Below are positions 33,282 through 41,192 of a DNA stretch of 64,000 nucleotides, one piece after another. How positions within the stretch are numbered: position 1 is the first letter of the stretch; each line of letters starts with the position of its first letter. A model generated the notes under the pieces. It saw nothing but the letters and a program-made list of their open reading frames with translations. It was not told where the DNA came from and did not search any database. Origin of the DNA: Chloroflexi bacterium HGW-Chloroflexi-10 (GTDB taxonomy: Bacteria > Chloroflexota > Anaerolineae > Anaerolineales > Anaerolineaceae). The position numbers and the translations under genes were made by a program. The stretch spans positions 1 through 64,000 of the forward strand of contig PHBZ01000029.1 in NCBI GenBank assembly GCA_002840755.1, written 5' to 3'.

Positions 33282-33980
33282 ATGACCGATTACACTGAGA
33301 TTTACAACAAACAGGCACAACAATATGAACTCCTCGTGTCACGTGAAGATTACCAGCACAATATTCTGCGCGCATTGCAGCAGATGGTCCCGCTGGAGGG
33401 TGCCGCGGTGGTGGAACTGGGTGCCGGCACCGGGCGGCTGACCTGTATACTGGTGCCGCTGGTGAAGTCAATCACGGCATTTGACCGTTCGGCGCATATG
33501 CTCAATCTGGCCCGGCAGAAACTGCTGCAAAGTGGCTTGAATAACTGGTTCCTGGAAGTTGGTGAGCATCAGCATGTGAATGTGTTGGACGGATCGGTGG
33601 ATGTGCTCATCTCCGGCTGGAGCATTTGTTATGTGGCAGTGGAGAACCCGGCTGCCTGGCAGGCAGAATTGGAAACCGTCCTGTCTGAGATGCAGCGTGT
33701 CTTGCTTCCCGGTGGGTACATCATCCTGCTGGAGACTCTTGGCACTGGTTTTGAAGAACCTAACCCGCCGGTAGATTTGCTCACGTATTTCGCATACCTG
33801 GAAGCGCGAGGTTTCCAGCGCACCTGGATCCGCACGGATTACTGCTTTCAGAACCGCGCCGAGGCAGAAGGCTCAGCACGCTTCTTTTTTGGTGAGGAAA
33901 TGATCGCAAAGATCCGGGAAGATGAGCGCGGGGTTATTTTGCCGGAATGCACCGGTATCTGGTGGCTCATAAAAGAATGA
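33282..33980 (+). CDS. class I SAM-dependent methyltransferase
   Basis: A 232-aa Rossmann-fold methyltransferase. Motif I is VVELGAGTGRLTCIL near residue 40, followed by AFDRSAHMLNLARQKL (motif II, acidic residue binding SAM ribose), VDVLISGWSICYVA (motif IV region) and LLPGGYIILLETLG (post-II strand). The acceptor is unknown. It follows the SnoaL-like gene closely and converges with acpS, sharing the TGATCA at the junction so the two genes abut with no spacer. Confidence 0.83.
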   Translation: MTDYTEIYNKQAQQYELLVSREDYQHNILRALQQMVPLEGAAVVELGAGTGRLTCILVPLVKSITAFDRSAHMLNLARQKLLQSGLNNWFLEVGEHQHVNVLDGSVDVLISGWSICYVAVENPAAWQAELETVLSEMQRVLLPGGYIILLETLGTGFEEPNPPVDLLTYFAYLEARGFQRTWIRTDYCFQNRAEAEGSARFFFGEEMIAKIREDERGVILPECTGIWWLIKE

Positions 33981-34379
33981 TCACCTGAAATCAGCTTCTT
34001 GTTTCCGAAACAGAAAAACTACCATCGCAATGGCGATAGTAGTTTCATAGGATAAACTGATAGCCATTTCGTGTTCCCCTTTAGCAGCAGCCAATTCCCC
34101 GATCCGTCCGGACAGTGTGATCAAAGGTTCACCAAGTGGGCCGCGGCTGACTTCAATATGCCGCAAATCGATGCCTGGTTGCCAGGTCAATTTCAGGGCC
34201 TTGAAAACAGCTTCTTTGGCGGCAAATGCGCTGGCGAAAAAAGCCATTGGGTTTTCGCACCCCTTTCCTTGTTTTATCTCCGCTGGGGAATATACCCGCT
34301 TCAGAAAAATATCCCCGGAGCGCTTCAAGGTTTCAGTCATATCAGCCAGATTAACAATATCAATCCCAATTTCCAACAT
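33981..34379 (-). CDS. acpS: holo-[acyl-carrier-protein] synthase AcpS
   Basis: A 132-aa 4'-phosphopantetheinyl transferase of the AcpS type. It transfers phosphopantetheine from CoA to a conserved Ser of acyl carrier proteins. Motifs are IGIDIVNLADM (Asp metal ligand), FLKRVYSPAEI, and FFASAFAAKEAVFKAL (the F-A-x-KEA block), then ISLSYETTIAIA, where the usual SHE/D block is changed. It lies 37 nt downstream of ackA and in the same strand as the acyl carrier gene at 36717, so it probably primes that carrier. Confidence 0.88.
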   Translation of the reverse strand: MLEIGIDIVNLADMTETLKRSGDIFLKRVYSPAEIKQGKGCENPMAFFASAFAAKEAVFKALKLTWQPGIDLRHIEVSRGPLGEPLITLSGRIGELAAAKGEHEMAISLSYETTIAIAMVVFLFRKQEADFR

Positions 34380-34416
34380 ATCTGCTTACTCAAATGCTTT
34401 CTATCTAAGTAGATTT

Positions 34417-35652
34417 CTACTTCAACAAAACGGCCTGCTCGGTTTTCAGCCCTTTTACGATGGTGAGAGCCTCTTGGGCTATCATCTTTTCTTCGTTAGC
34501 CTTGATCACCACCACGGTTGCTGCAGCGCCATCCACGCTGATAACAGTATCCCTGCTCATTTTCTCCTGATTACGTTCGGGATCAATTACTATCCCCAAA
34601 AAACCCAGATTTGCGGCTGCCATCGACCGGATGAGGGATGAGTTTTCACCAATCCCGCCGGTGAACACCAGGATATCAATGCCGCTCATCACCGCCGCAT
34701 AAGCCCCGATATATTTTTTCAACTGGTAGGTAAACATCTCGATTGCCAGTTGGCAGCGTTGGTGGCCTTCTTCTGCCAGCTTGCAAATTGTTTGCATGTC
34801 ATTGCTTACACCGGAAACACCCAATAGGCCGGATTGGCGATGCAGAATCAGGTCGGTCTCTTTTACATTCAAGTCTTGCTCTTTCATAATCGCCAGTAAC
34901 GCTCCGGGATCCAGATCGCCGCAGCGCGTCCCCATCATTACTCCGCCCACCGAGGTGTAACCCAGGCTGGTATCCACCGAACGACCGCAGTCCACGGCCG
35001 TCACCGAAACACCATTACCCAGATGGCAGATTACAATCCGGCTTTGTTCCAGGCTGCACTTCAGCAGCTGGCAAACTTGTTGGCTGGCATATTGGCAGGA
35101 TGTGCCGTGGAAGCCATATTTACGGATGCCGTGGCGCTCATAATATTCGTATGGCAGCGCGTACACTCTGGCACGGATTGGGATACTTTGGTGGAAAGCC
35201 GTGTCAAACACTGCCACCTGGGGTGTGGCCGGTAGAAGGAACATCGCCTGGCAAATGCCTTCCAGGTTGGCCGGGTTGTGAATCGGCGCCAGGTCGATGC
35301 ATTGTTCCATTTTGGCAATCACTACTTCGTCGATCAGTACCGAACCGATGAATTTGTCCCCGCCGTGTACGGTGCGATGACCCACCGCATCAATTTCCGA
35401 GATATCACTCAGTTTTCCGTATTCCGGATGAGTCAGGGTGGCGATAGCCGCTTCGAGAGCTTCGCGGTAATCCGGTTTGTCCAATTTAATCGTAATTACA
35501 CATGATTCCGTCTCGTACCTGATCTCCGCATTTTCTGTTTCCAAATCCGAAACCAGCCCGCGTGCCAGCATATTCAAATTGCCATTTTCTTCGCTGGAAA
35601 ACAAGCTGTATTTCACCGAAGAGCTTCCACAATTAATCACAAATACTATCAT
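34417..35652 (-). CDS. ackA: acetate kinase AckA
   Basis: A 411-aa acetate/propionate kinase of the ASKHA fold; makes ATP and acetate from acetyl phosphate. It opens IVFVINCGSSSVKYSLF, and has VGHRTVHGG, AVFDTAFHQSIP, GFHGTSCQYASQQV, VICHLGNGVSVTAV and DLDPGALLAIM, then FTGGIGENSSLIR. The start is ATG 35652, directly after the pta TAA with one nt between; the longer in-frame start at 35766 would overlap pta by over 100 nt. Coupled translation with pta is likely. Confidence 0.92.
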   Translation of the reverse strand: MIVFVINCGSSSVKYSLFSSEENGNLNMLARGLVSDLETENAEIRYETESCVITIKLDKPDYREALEAAIATLTHPEYGKLSDISEIDAVGHRTVHGGDKFIGSVLIDEVVIAKMEQCIDLAPIHNPANLEGICQAMFLLPATPQVAVFDTAFHQSIPIRARVYALPYEYYERHGIRKYGFHGTSCQYASQQVCQLLKCSLEQSRIVICHLGNGVSVTAVDCGRSVDTSLGYTSVGGVMMGTRCGDLDPGALLAIMKEQDLNVKETDLILHRQSGLLGVSGVSNDMQTICKLAEEGHQRCQLAIEMFTYQLKKYIGAYAAVMSGIDILVFTGGIGENSSLIRSMAAANLGFLGIVIDPERNQEKMSRDTVISVDGAAATVVVIKANEEKMIAQEALTIVKGLKTEQAVLLK

Positions 35653-35653
35653 G

Positions 35654-36637
35654 TTACACTTGTGCCGATAAAATAATGGAAGCGCCCACAACATCATCCA
35701 CTGTGGCGCCGCGTGAGAGGTCGCTAACTGGCAGGCGAAACCCCTGCAGGATCGGCCCGTAAGCACTGGCCTTTGCCAGGCGTTGCACCAATTTGCACGA
35801 GATATTGGCCGCGTTCAGATCGGGAAAGATGAGGATATTGGCTTTACCGGCAACAGGGCTTCCCTGGCCCATCTTTTTGACGGCGACCGCCTCCACTAAG
35901 GCGGCATCAGCCTGCATCTCCCCATCTACCAGCAGATCAGGCGCTTTCTCTCGCGCAATCGATACAGCTTGACTCACCTTATCCACCAGCGGATGACTGG
36001 CGCTGCCCCTGGTTGAAAATGATAACATTGCCACCCTGGGCTGCCATCCCAATAAAGTTTTGGCGCTGTTGGCAGTGGAGATGGCGATATCAGCCAATTG
36101 TTCGGCGTTAGGGTCGGGATTAACCGCAGGGTCGGCAAAAATTAGCAGGCCGTTTTCTCCGCCGCTGTAATCCGGAATTTCCATGAGGAAGAAACTGGAA
36201 ACCATTTGGATCCCTGCCTGAAGGCCGATAATCAATTCACTGGCCATGATCACCTCTTCGGTGGAATGGTCGATCCCGGCAACTACGCCATCCGCTTCGG
36301 CCTGGTTCACCATCATCGCTCCAAAATACAGCGGCAGGCTAATCAGGCGCTGGCCGATGCGGGTGGGCATGTCTCTGGCCGTGCAATACGCTTCAACAAA
36401 CGCGGCTAACTGTGGCGCCGAATCGGGTTGAATGATTTTTGTCCCGGTCAGGTCAATACCCATTTGTGTCGCAGATGCATTGATCTCATCGATGTAACCC
36501 AAAAGCACAGCTTTTACCAGATGTTCAGCCTGTAATTTGGCAGCCGCTTTTATAATGACGGGATTGTTTCCTTCGGGATATACGATAACCCGGGGGTTTG
36601 CCTTGATTTTGTTTTTGAATGTTTCCAGTAACGTCAT
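35654..36637 (-). CDS. pta: phosphate acetyltransferase Pta
   Basis: A 327-aa short-form phosphotransacetylase converting acetyl-CoA and phosphate to acetyl phosphate. It has VIVYPEGNNPVIIKAA, then GVVAGIDHSTEEVIMASELIIG, LIFADPAVNPDPNAEQLADIA, MLSFSTRGSASHPLVDKV, PDLLVDGEMQADAALVEAVA and NILIFPDLNAANISCKLVQRLA, with a GPILQGFRLPVSDLSRGA end. All family hallmarks are present. It lies in one minus-strand series with thiolase, OB-fold and ACP genes upstream and ackA, acpS downstream. Confidence 0.92.
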   Translation of the reverse strand: MTLLETFKNKIKANPRVIVYPEGNNPVIIKAAAKLQAEHLVKAVLLGYIDEINASATQMGIDLTGTKIIQPDSAPQLAAFVEAYCTARDMPTRIGQRLISLPLYFGAMMVNQAEADGVVAGIDHSTEEVIMASELIIGLQAGIQMVSSFFLMEIPDYSGGENGLLIFADPAVNPDPNAEQLADIAISTANSAKTLLGWQPRVAMLSFSTRGSASHPLVDKVSQAVSIAREKAPDLLVDGEMQADAALVEAVAVKKMGQGSPVAGKANILIFPDLNAANISCKLVQRLAKASAYGPILQGFRLPVSDLSRGATVDDVVGASIILSAQV

Positions 36638-36658
36638 ATATTCTCATTCCACCATGGA

Positions 36659-36693
36659 GTGTTTTTGAGTGGGCTATGCTCACCCAAAAACAC
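36659..36693 (-). terminator. hairpin between acyl-carrier and pta genes
   Basis: Arms GTGTTTTTG and CAAAAACAC, extended inward by GTG-CAC and GC-GC pairs to a long imperfect stem. No T-run follows on the minus strand, so it may attenuate or set differential expression of the two halves of the operon. Confidence 0.5.
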
Positions 36694-36716
36694 CCCTTTA
36701 CTATTTTGTTGAGTTG

Positions 36717-36959
36717 CTAGATCATTTTTTTCTTGACCAGATCAACCACATCGACGATTGTTTTCGGGAGCCGGATTTCAAAATTATCGATTTGTATTGG
36801 AAATCTGTCTTCCAAAAGAGCGGCTAGTTCAATGCGACTCATTGATTTCAGCCCTAAATCCTCAGCTATTTTTGTCTCGAGTGACAATTCTCGTTGTTCC
36901 CGCTTTGCAACTTTTGCCACAATTTCGAACACAGCGCTTTCAATTTCAGTGGTGCTCAT
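36717..36959 (-). CDS. acyl carrier protein-like
   Basis: An 80-aa acidic helical protein with the four-helix carrier pattern. The phosphopantetheine site is in DLGLKSMSRIELAALLED, with the Ser before Met (KSM where DSL is usual). The rest (IEIVAKVAKREQ, PKTIVDVVDLVKKKM) fits the family. It lies 3 nt downstream of the OB-fold gene, so it is a dedicated carrier and not the fatty-acid-synthase ACP, whose genes are absent here. AcpS at the operon end probably modifies it. Confidence 0.78.
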   Translation of the reverse strand: MSTTEIESAVFEIVAKVAKREQRELSLETKIAEDLGLKSMSRIELAALLEDRFPIQIDNFEIRLPKTIVDVVDLVKKKMI

Positions 36960-36962
36960 GCT

Positions 36963-37364
36963 TTATGCCACCTTGAAGGCCAGAACATTCAGTCCGGCGA
37001 CTTCCAGAATGTCTGGGCTAACCGCAACCGGTCCGCGTTCGTAGTAACCACGCAAGGTATCCGGGTCGATGCTTACGCCGGTAATAATGGCCTGTACAAA
37101 GACGCCCTCTTCCAGTTGGATGTGTCCATAGGCATATGGCGCAATTTCGGCAAAGCGGGGATTAGGCGGCGGTGCCATGCCATGTGAGATAAAGAGAAGC
37201 TGTCCTTTACCGGATAACTCATACCAGTCCTGGTCAGGGCTGCCGCATTCCAGGCAAGCGGTTGTTGGCGGGAAGGTGATTGCGGAGCACTTGTTACATT
37301 TCTTGCCAAGTAATTTTTCTTTTCCCAGGGCATCGTAATATTGTTTGACGATTGATTCTGCCAT
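36963..37364 (-). CDS. zinc-ribbon OB-fold protein (DUF35)
   Basis: A 133-aa protein with an N-terminal rubredoxin-like zinc ribbon (CNKCSAITFPPTTACLECGS, CxxC twice) and a C-terminal OB fold (LLFISHGMAPPPNPRFAEIAPYAYGHIQLEEGVFVQAIITGV). DUF35 proteins pair with SCPx-type thiolases, binding acyl-CoA for the partner. It abuts the thiolase gene (its first base is next to the thiolase stop), so they almost certainly form a complex. Confidence 0.85.
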   Translation of the reverse strand: MAESIVKQYYDALGKEKLLGKKCNKCSAITFPPTTACLECGSPDQDWYELSGKGQLLFISHGMAPPPNPRFAEIAPYAYGHIQLEEGVFVQAIITGVSIDPDTLRGYYERGPVAVSPDILEVAGLNVLAFKVA

Positions 37365-38645
37365 TTAGTTACCTCCTTTGAGCACCAGAACAGTGCTGAT
37401 CATTGCATAACCGTGAGTATGAACCACAGCGGTTTTTGGCCAGGGTTTGATTTGCCGGCTGTCGGCCTGTCCACGAATTTGTTTCACGGCTTCATAGGTA
37501 TCCGATCCGGCGCTGGCTGCCCAGGCGTGCCCGAAGGCGTGGCGCCCGCCGTGAGTGCTCATTGGTCTGTCGCCATCAAAGCGTAAGCGGCCTTCTTGAG
37601 CATATTTCAGGCCTTCGCCTTTTGGCAGGTAACCTGCTTCTTCGGCAACGCAGATGCTCATGATGTGTGAGCAGTCGTGTACGTGGAGATAGTCGATATC
37701 TTTGGCAGTGATTCCAGCCATGTCATATGCTTTGGCGAAGGCATCCGTATCGATCGGCATTACGGTGGGGTCATCACCATACCAGGGCAAATCCATAACA
37801 CTCATACCGAAACCTTTTAGCTCTACGGGGTCGGAGGCGCCGGCTACAAAACCATCCTGGCGTCCCAGCACCATGGCGGATGCGCCGTCAGCGGGCGTTA
37901 CGACACTGTTCAGTCGTGAAGGCCAGGCCACGTGTGGATTGAAGCGCGAGCACCAGAATTCCCAGGGGTCATCAAAGCCCATGCGTTTGGCTTCATCTTC
38001 CAGTGTTTCCTGACGGATGGCTTTGGGGTTCATGGAGCCATGTAATCGGCGGGTGCGGCACAATTCAAAAAGACCTCGCTCCAATTCATCCAGACTCAAG
38101 CCGTATTTTCTGCAATACCCCAGGGCATTGAAGGCGTTGTAGGAAGGGAAGATATCGTAACCTTGAGGAACGCTGTATGCTTGCCCTACACAATAATCAG
38201 TCCATAGCCACATCTCTTCGGTGGGAATGGTAATGCGATCATAAGGACTCAAATATTTTGGCTGGCTTAAAGTCGATTCCAGGCCAACCACCAGCACCTT
38301 GTTATACACACCGGAGGCGATACCCATGGCGGCCATGGCAGCTCCAACATTGGTGGTTGAGCAGGCCGCGTCGAAATGTACGCCAGCCTTAAACTGGGTG
38401 CCTAGCCAATTGGCGATCTGGCTGTAGGTAGCCGGCATTTGCGATGTATGCATGGTAACGTTTCCCACAAACACAGCATCCAGTTCCCGTGGATCCACTT
38501 TTGCATCGGATAATGCTTCCGTTACGGCCTGCGCAGCTAACTCATGCAGGGTCAACCCTTTAATTTCAGGCGTTTCCAGGAGATTCCCGAAGCGGGTACA
38601 CCCAACACCCATAATATAAACAGATTCTTTCAACTGATTTCCCAA
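37365..38645 (-). CDS. SCPx-type thiolase family protein
   Basis: A 426-aa acetyl-CoA C-acyltransferase-like protein. It has the nucleophile region HFDAACSTTNVGAAMA (Cys near residue 95), DIDYLHVHDCSH (His region), and STHGGRHAFGHAWAASAG, where the usual Gly-rich C-terminal His site lies. Length fits SCPx-type enzymes, which work with DUF35 partners and can cleave or form carbon-carbon bonds on acyl-CoA. The start is TTG 38645, with AAAGGAG 7 nt upstream; the first in-frame ATG is 11 codons later. First gene of the putative acetate-forming operon. Confidence 0.85.
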   Translation of the reverse strand: MGNQLKESVYIMGVGCTRFGNLLETPEIKGLTLHELAAQAVTEALSDAKVDPRELDAVFVGNVTMHTSQMPATYSQIANWLGTQFKAGVHFDAACSTTNVGAAMAAMGIASGVYNKVLVVGLESTLSQPKYLSPYDRITIPTEEMWLWTDYCVGQAYSVPQGYDIFPSYNAFNALGYCRKYGLSLDELERGLFELCRTRRLHGSMNPKAIRQETLEDEAKRMGFDDPWEFWCSRFNPHVAWPSRLNSVVTPADGASAMVLGRQDGFVAGASDPVELKGFGMSVMDLPWYGDDPTVMPIDTDAFAKAYDMAGITAKDIDYLHVHDCSHIMSICVAEEAGYLPKGEGLKYAQEGRLRFDGDRPMSTHGGRHAFGHAWAASAGSDTYEAVKQIRGQADSRQIKPWPKTAVVHTHGYAMISTVLVLKGGN

Positions 38646-38672
38646 AGTAGTTCTCCTTTCACTATTCCATTG

Positions 38673-38702
38673 TTGACATTGTCAGAGGATTTCTCATATA
38701 AT
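38673..38702 (+). promoter_or_regulatory. strong promoter of the AraC regulator gene
   Basis: Perfect TTGACA (38673-38678) and TATAAT (38697-38702) separated by 18 nt, 109 nt before ATG 38811. It lies within the 165-nt divergent region, so its activity could interfere with the thiolase operon promoter. Confidence 0.75.
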
Positions 38703-38738
38703 GTTTTTACAACAATCGGCTTGTGATTTCTTGTCTTG

Positions 38739-38770
38739 CTGTGCACGAACACTTGTATTTGCGTGCACAG
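38739..38770. promoter_or_regulatory. inverted repeat, candidate AraC operator
   Basis: CTGTGCACG (38739-38747) and CGTGCACAG (38762-38770), a perfect 9-bp inverted repeat with 14-nt spacing. It lies in the leader of the AraC gene and upstream of the divergent thiolase operon. Confidence 0.55.
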
Positions 38771-38810
38771 TATTTTCCAGGTGTTGAAGACTGCAAGAAG
38801 GACAAAAACC

Positions 38811-39776
38811 ATGGATTTAGTGTATGAATCGGGGATGGGAAAATGGTCAACCCAGCAATATCGGGTGAATGAGCGTTTTGATGCCTGGCAGGCAATGCTC
38901 AATGAATCCCATTTGAGCTGGAGTCTGGAAAAACGACAGCCGCAAGGTTTTTTTGGAAAACTAGAAGTGACACCGCTGGGGAATCTCAAAGTTGTGCGTT
39001 GTATTTGTGAACCATGCAGTGGTGATCGTAGGCCAATTGAAATCGGTAATGATAATGCTGCTTTTTATGGCCTATTACTCATCATTTCAGGGCACGAAGA
39101 CGTTGTTTCCCGGGGGAAGAGCGCCATTCTGGGACCCGGTAGTTTTTATATTTGGGATTCCACGGAACGCACTAGCTTTTATTTGCATTCCAATATTCAC
39201 AAAGTAACTTTGTTCGTGCCGCAAGACCGGTTGCGTAGCGCATTGCCCAATGTGGACAACCTGGTCGGAGTAGCGATTGATTGGCAAAATGGTTTGGGTG
39301 CAGTAACGGGGTCGCTGCTTTCAAATTTAAGTTCGCATATTGGATATATGAACGCGCGCCAGGGATATATCCTGGCAGAAAATACCATTGATCTGATTTC
39401 TTCTTGCCTGTGGGATAAACACTCTCAACTGAATGACAAACCAGGGATGGATTTATTGGCAAGGATTAAAGATTATATTGAGATCAATCTGGAAGATGCG
39501 GATCTGGATCCGCCCGCTCTGGCGTGCCGCTTCGGGATTTCGGTACGCTATCTGCATCTGTTGTTCGAAGAGGAGTGTTTTTCGGTTTCGCGCTGGATTA
39601 TGGAACGCCGGCTTGAACGCTGCCGCCGGGAATTATCCAAAGTAAACCAAAATAAAAGCATCACGGAAATTGCTTTTTGCTGGGGGTTCACCGATTCTGC
39701 GCACTTCAGCCGCTCTTTCAAACACCGTTATGGTATTTCGCCAAAAACATTTCGCGGACAAATCATCAAAAATTAA
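38811..39776 (+). CDS. AraC family transcriptional regulator
   Basis: A 321-aa regulator. The N-terminal ~210 residues are a cupin-like sensor domain of the AraC_binding_2 kind (MGKWSTQQYRVNERFDAWQAML, then YGLLLIISGHEDVVSRGKSAIL, GPGSFYIWDS). The C-terminal ~100 residues are two helix-turn-helix motifs (DADLDPPALACRFGISVRYLH and SITEIAFCWGFTDSAHFSRS, then FKHRYGISPKTFR). The start is ATG 38811 after AAGAAGGA; the longer frame from 38736 overlaps the inverted repeat. Divergent position suggests it controls the thiolase operon in response to a small molecule. Confidence 0.87.
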   Translation: MDLVYESGMGKWSTQQYRVNERFDAWQAMLNESHLSWSLEKRQPQGFFGKLEVTPLGNLKVVRCICEPCSGDRRPIEIGNDNAAFYGLLLIISGHEDVVSRGKSAILGPGSFYIWDSTERTSFYLHSNIHKVTLFVPQDRLRSALPNVDNLVGVAIDWQNGLGAVTGSLLSNLSSHIGYMNARQGYILAENTIDLISSCLWDKHSQLNDKPGMDLLARIKDYIEINLEDADLDPPALACRFGISVRYLHLLFEEECFSVSRWIMERRLERCRRELSKVNQNKSITEIAFCWGFTDSAHFSRSFKHRYGISPKTFRGQIIKN

Positions 39777-39816
39777 AAAGCAGATACTTAGGCAGGCAAA
39801 TGTCGTCCCTTAAAGT

Positions 39817-40425
39817 TCAGGGAATTTCATGATTCAGCACGGAATCCAGCCGGTTGTACTTTTTTAGTATCTGAATATATTGCGCAACGAGATAGATGTT
39901 GGTCAGTTCGCGCTCGTTAAGTCCCTGAAACAGGCTGATTTCATCGGTGAGGGTCGGGCTGCCCTCCACGTAGACAAAGCCGCTGTGTTTTTCGACGCCA
40001 ACCAGAACAGGAATGGGAAACTGCTCTGATGGCGGTTTCTCAAGCTCTTCGACGAATCCCTTGTGCTCTGCGAAAAAATCTGTGTAATCCTGCTGTTGTC
40101 GGTCATACAGACGTTTGCCTGCGCCTTCATTCTTCACTTTAAGAATGATAATTTCCGGGACAGTATCCTGGGTGAAGCTGTCTTCGGGCAAGTATTCCCG
40201 GTAGCTCTGTGCATTCAATGCAACTACTTTTTGAGCAGTTGGGGAGGTCTCCGCTTCGGTTGGATAGCTGTTTTCTATATAGGCAAGTACTTCCACTGCA
40301 CTTTTTTTATTGGGCTTCAGATGGGGAATAAAGTCATCATAAATAGCCTTCCATTCTTTCATTAACGAATTATCGACGCTTGTTTCAACTACAATGGAAT
40401 GGATGCTCGGTTCTATCATGGTCAA
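39817..40425 (-). CDS. protein of unknown function
   Basis: A 202-aa soluble protein I cannot assign. It has an acidic, helical N-terminal half (SVDNSLMKEWKAIYDDFIPHL) and a beta-rich second half with QFPIPVLVGVEKHSGFVYVEGSPTLTDE, ending with a helix LYDRQQQ-type coil and LVAQYIQILKKYNRL. No Cys-rich or membrane segment is visible. Gene-like codon use and length suggest a real gene. It converges with the AraC gene. Confidence 0.55.
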   Translation of the reverse strand: MTMIEPSIHSIVVETSVDNSLMKEWKAIYDDFIPHLKPNKKSAVEVLAYIENSYPTEAETSPTAQKVVALNAQSYREYLPEDSFTQDTVPEIIILKVKNEGAGKRLYDRQQQDYTDFFAEHKGFVEELEKPPSEQFPIPVLVGVEKHSGFVYVEGSPTLTDEISLFQGLNERELTNIYLVAQYIQILKKYNRLDSVLNHEIP

Positions 40426-40654
40426 ACCCTTTCAAAAAGCTTCCCTTTGTGATTTTTGTTAACCCGAAACGGTGCATATCAACATTGTACCTCTAAAATT
40501 AACGTATGATCATGGCATTCAAAAGTGTGTTTCGGGAAGATTGTTATTGAATATGAACAAAAAGGTTGAAGTGATTTAATGATTGTATTCTTGATTTTTC
40601 TCAATTTGGAAGTGTACACTCTTCATGAAAGAGCCTTTGCTTTAGGAGTATCCT

Positions 40655-41131
40655 ATGATTGAACAGCACTACCGCAATACGCTTCGTAAAATTTATGCCA
40701 GGTTACATGATCATCAGATCAATTGGGTGGTCACCGGTAGTTTAGGGATGGCTTTGCAGGGGATGGAACTTGAAGTCCACGATATCGATATACAGACAGA
40801 TCAGCGCGGAGCCTACAAGATTGAAAGTGTTTTCTCGGAGTATGTTGTTAGCGCTGTGCATTACGCAGAGTCCGAACGGATCCGTTCTCACCTTGGCGCT
40901 TTGGAAATAGATGGGGTCAAGGTTGAAATCATGGGCGATATTCAGAAATTGTTAAGCGACCAGATCTGGGAAGAACCGGTTCCCATCGAACAATACAAAC
41001 ATTGGATACAGTATGAAGGAATGCAGGTTCCGGTGCTGTCATTGGAATATGAATGCCAGGCTTACCTGAAGATGGGGAGAACTGAGAAGGCGGAAAGAAT
41101 AAAAAAATGGTTGGAAGAAAACCGTTTTTAA
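40655..41131 (+). CDS. nucleotidyltransferase-fold protein
   Basis: A 158-aa protein with the DNA polymerase beta-like nucleotidyltransferase pattern: WVVTGSLGMALQGMELEVHDIDIQTD near residues 25-50 (GS motif and the DID metal ligands), then GVKVEIMGDIQKLL with a third acidic residue. It resembles small AbiEii-type or lincosamide-modifying transferases. No HEPN partner or toxin-antitoxin layout is next to it, so function is unclear. AGGAG lies before the ATG. Confidence 0.7.
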   Translation: MIEQHYRNTLRKIYARLHDHQINWVVTGSLGMALQGMELEVHDIDIQTDQRGAYKIESVFSEYVVSAVHYAESERIRSHLGALEIDGVKVEIMGDIQKLLSDQIWEEPVPIEQYKHWIQYEGMQVPVLSLEYECQAYLKMGRTEKAERIKKWLEENRF

Positions 41132-41192
41132 AAGATAAAAGAATCGCTCTTTTAACGGATAGTTGCTGCTAAAACGCTTTCCAACCAGCCGT

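Noticed and set aside
35653..35766. Extended AckA start at 35766
   Set aside because: It overlaps pta by more than 100 nt, while ATG 35652 follows the pta stop by one nt and opens with the family N-terminus.
40655..41131. AbiE or HEPN-MNT toxin-antitoxin pair
   Set aside because: Only the nucleotidyltransferase-like gene is present; its neighbours are an FAH enzyme and an unrelated hypothetical gene.
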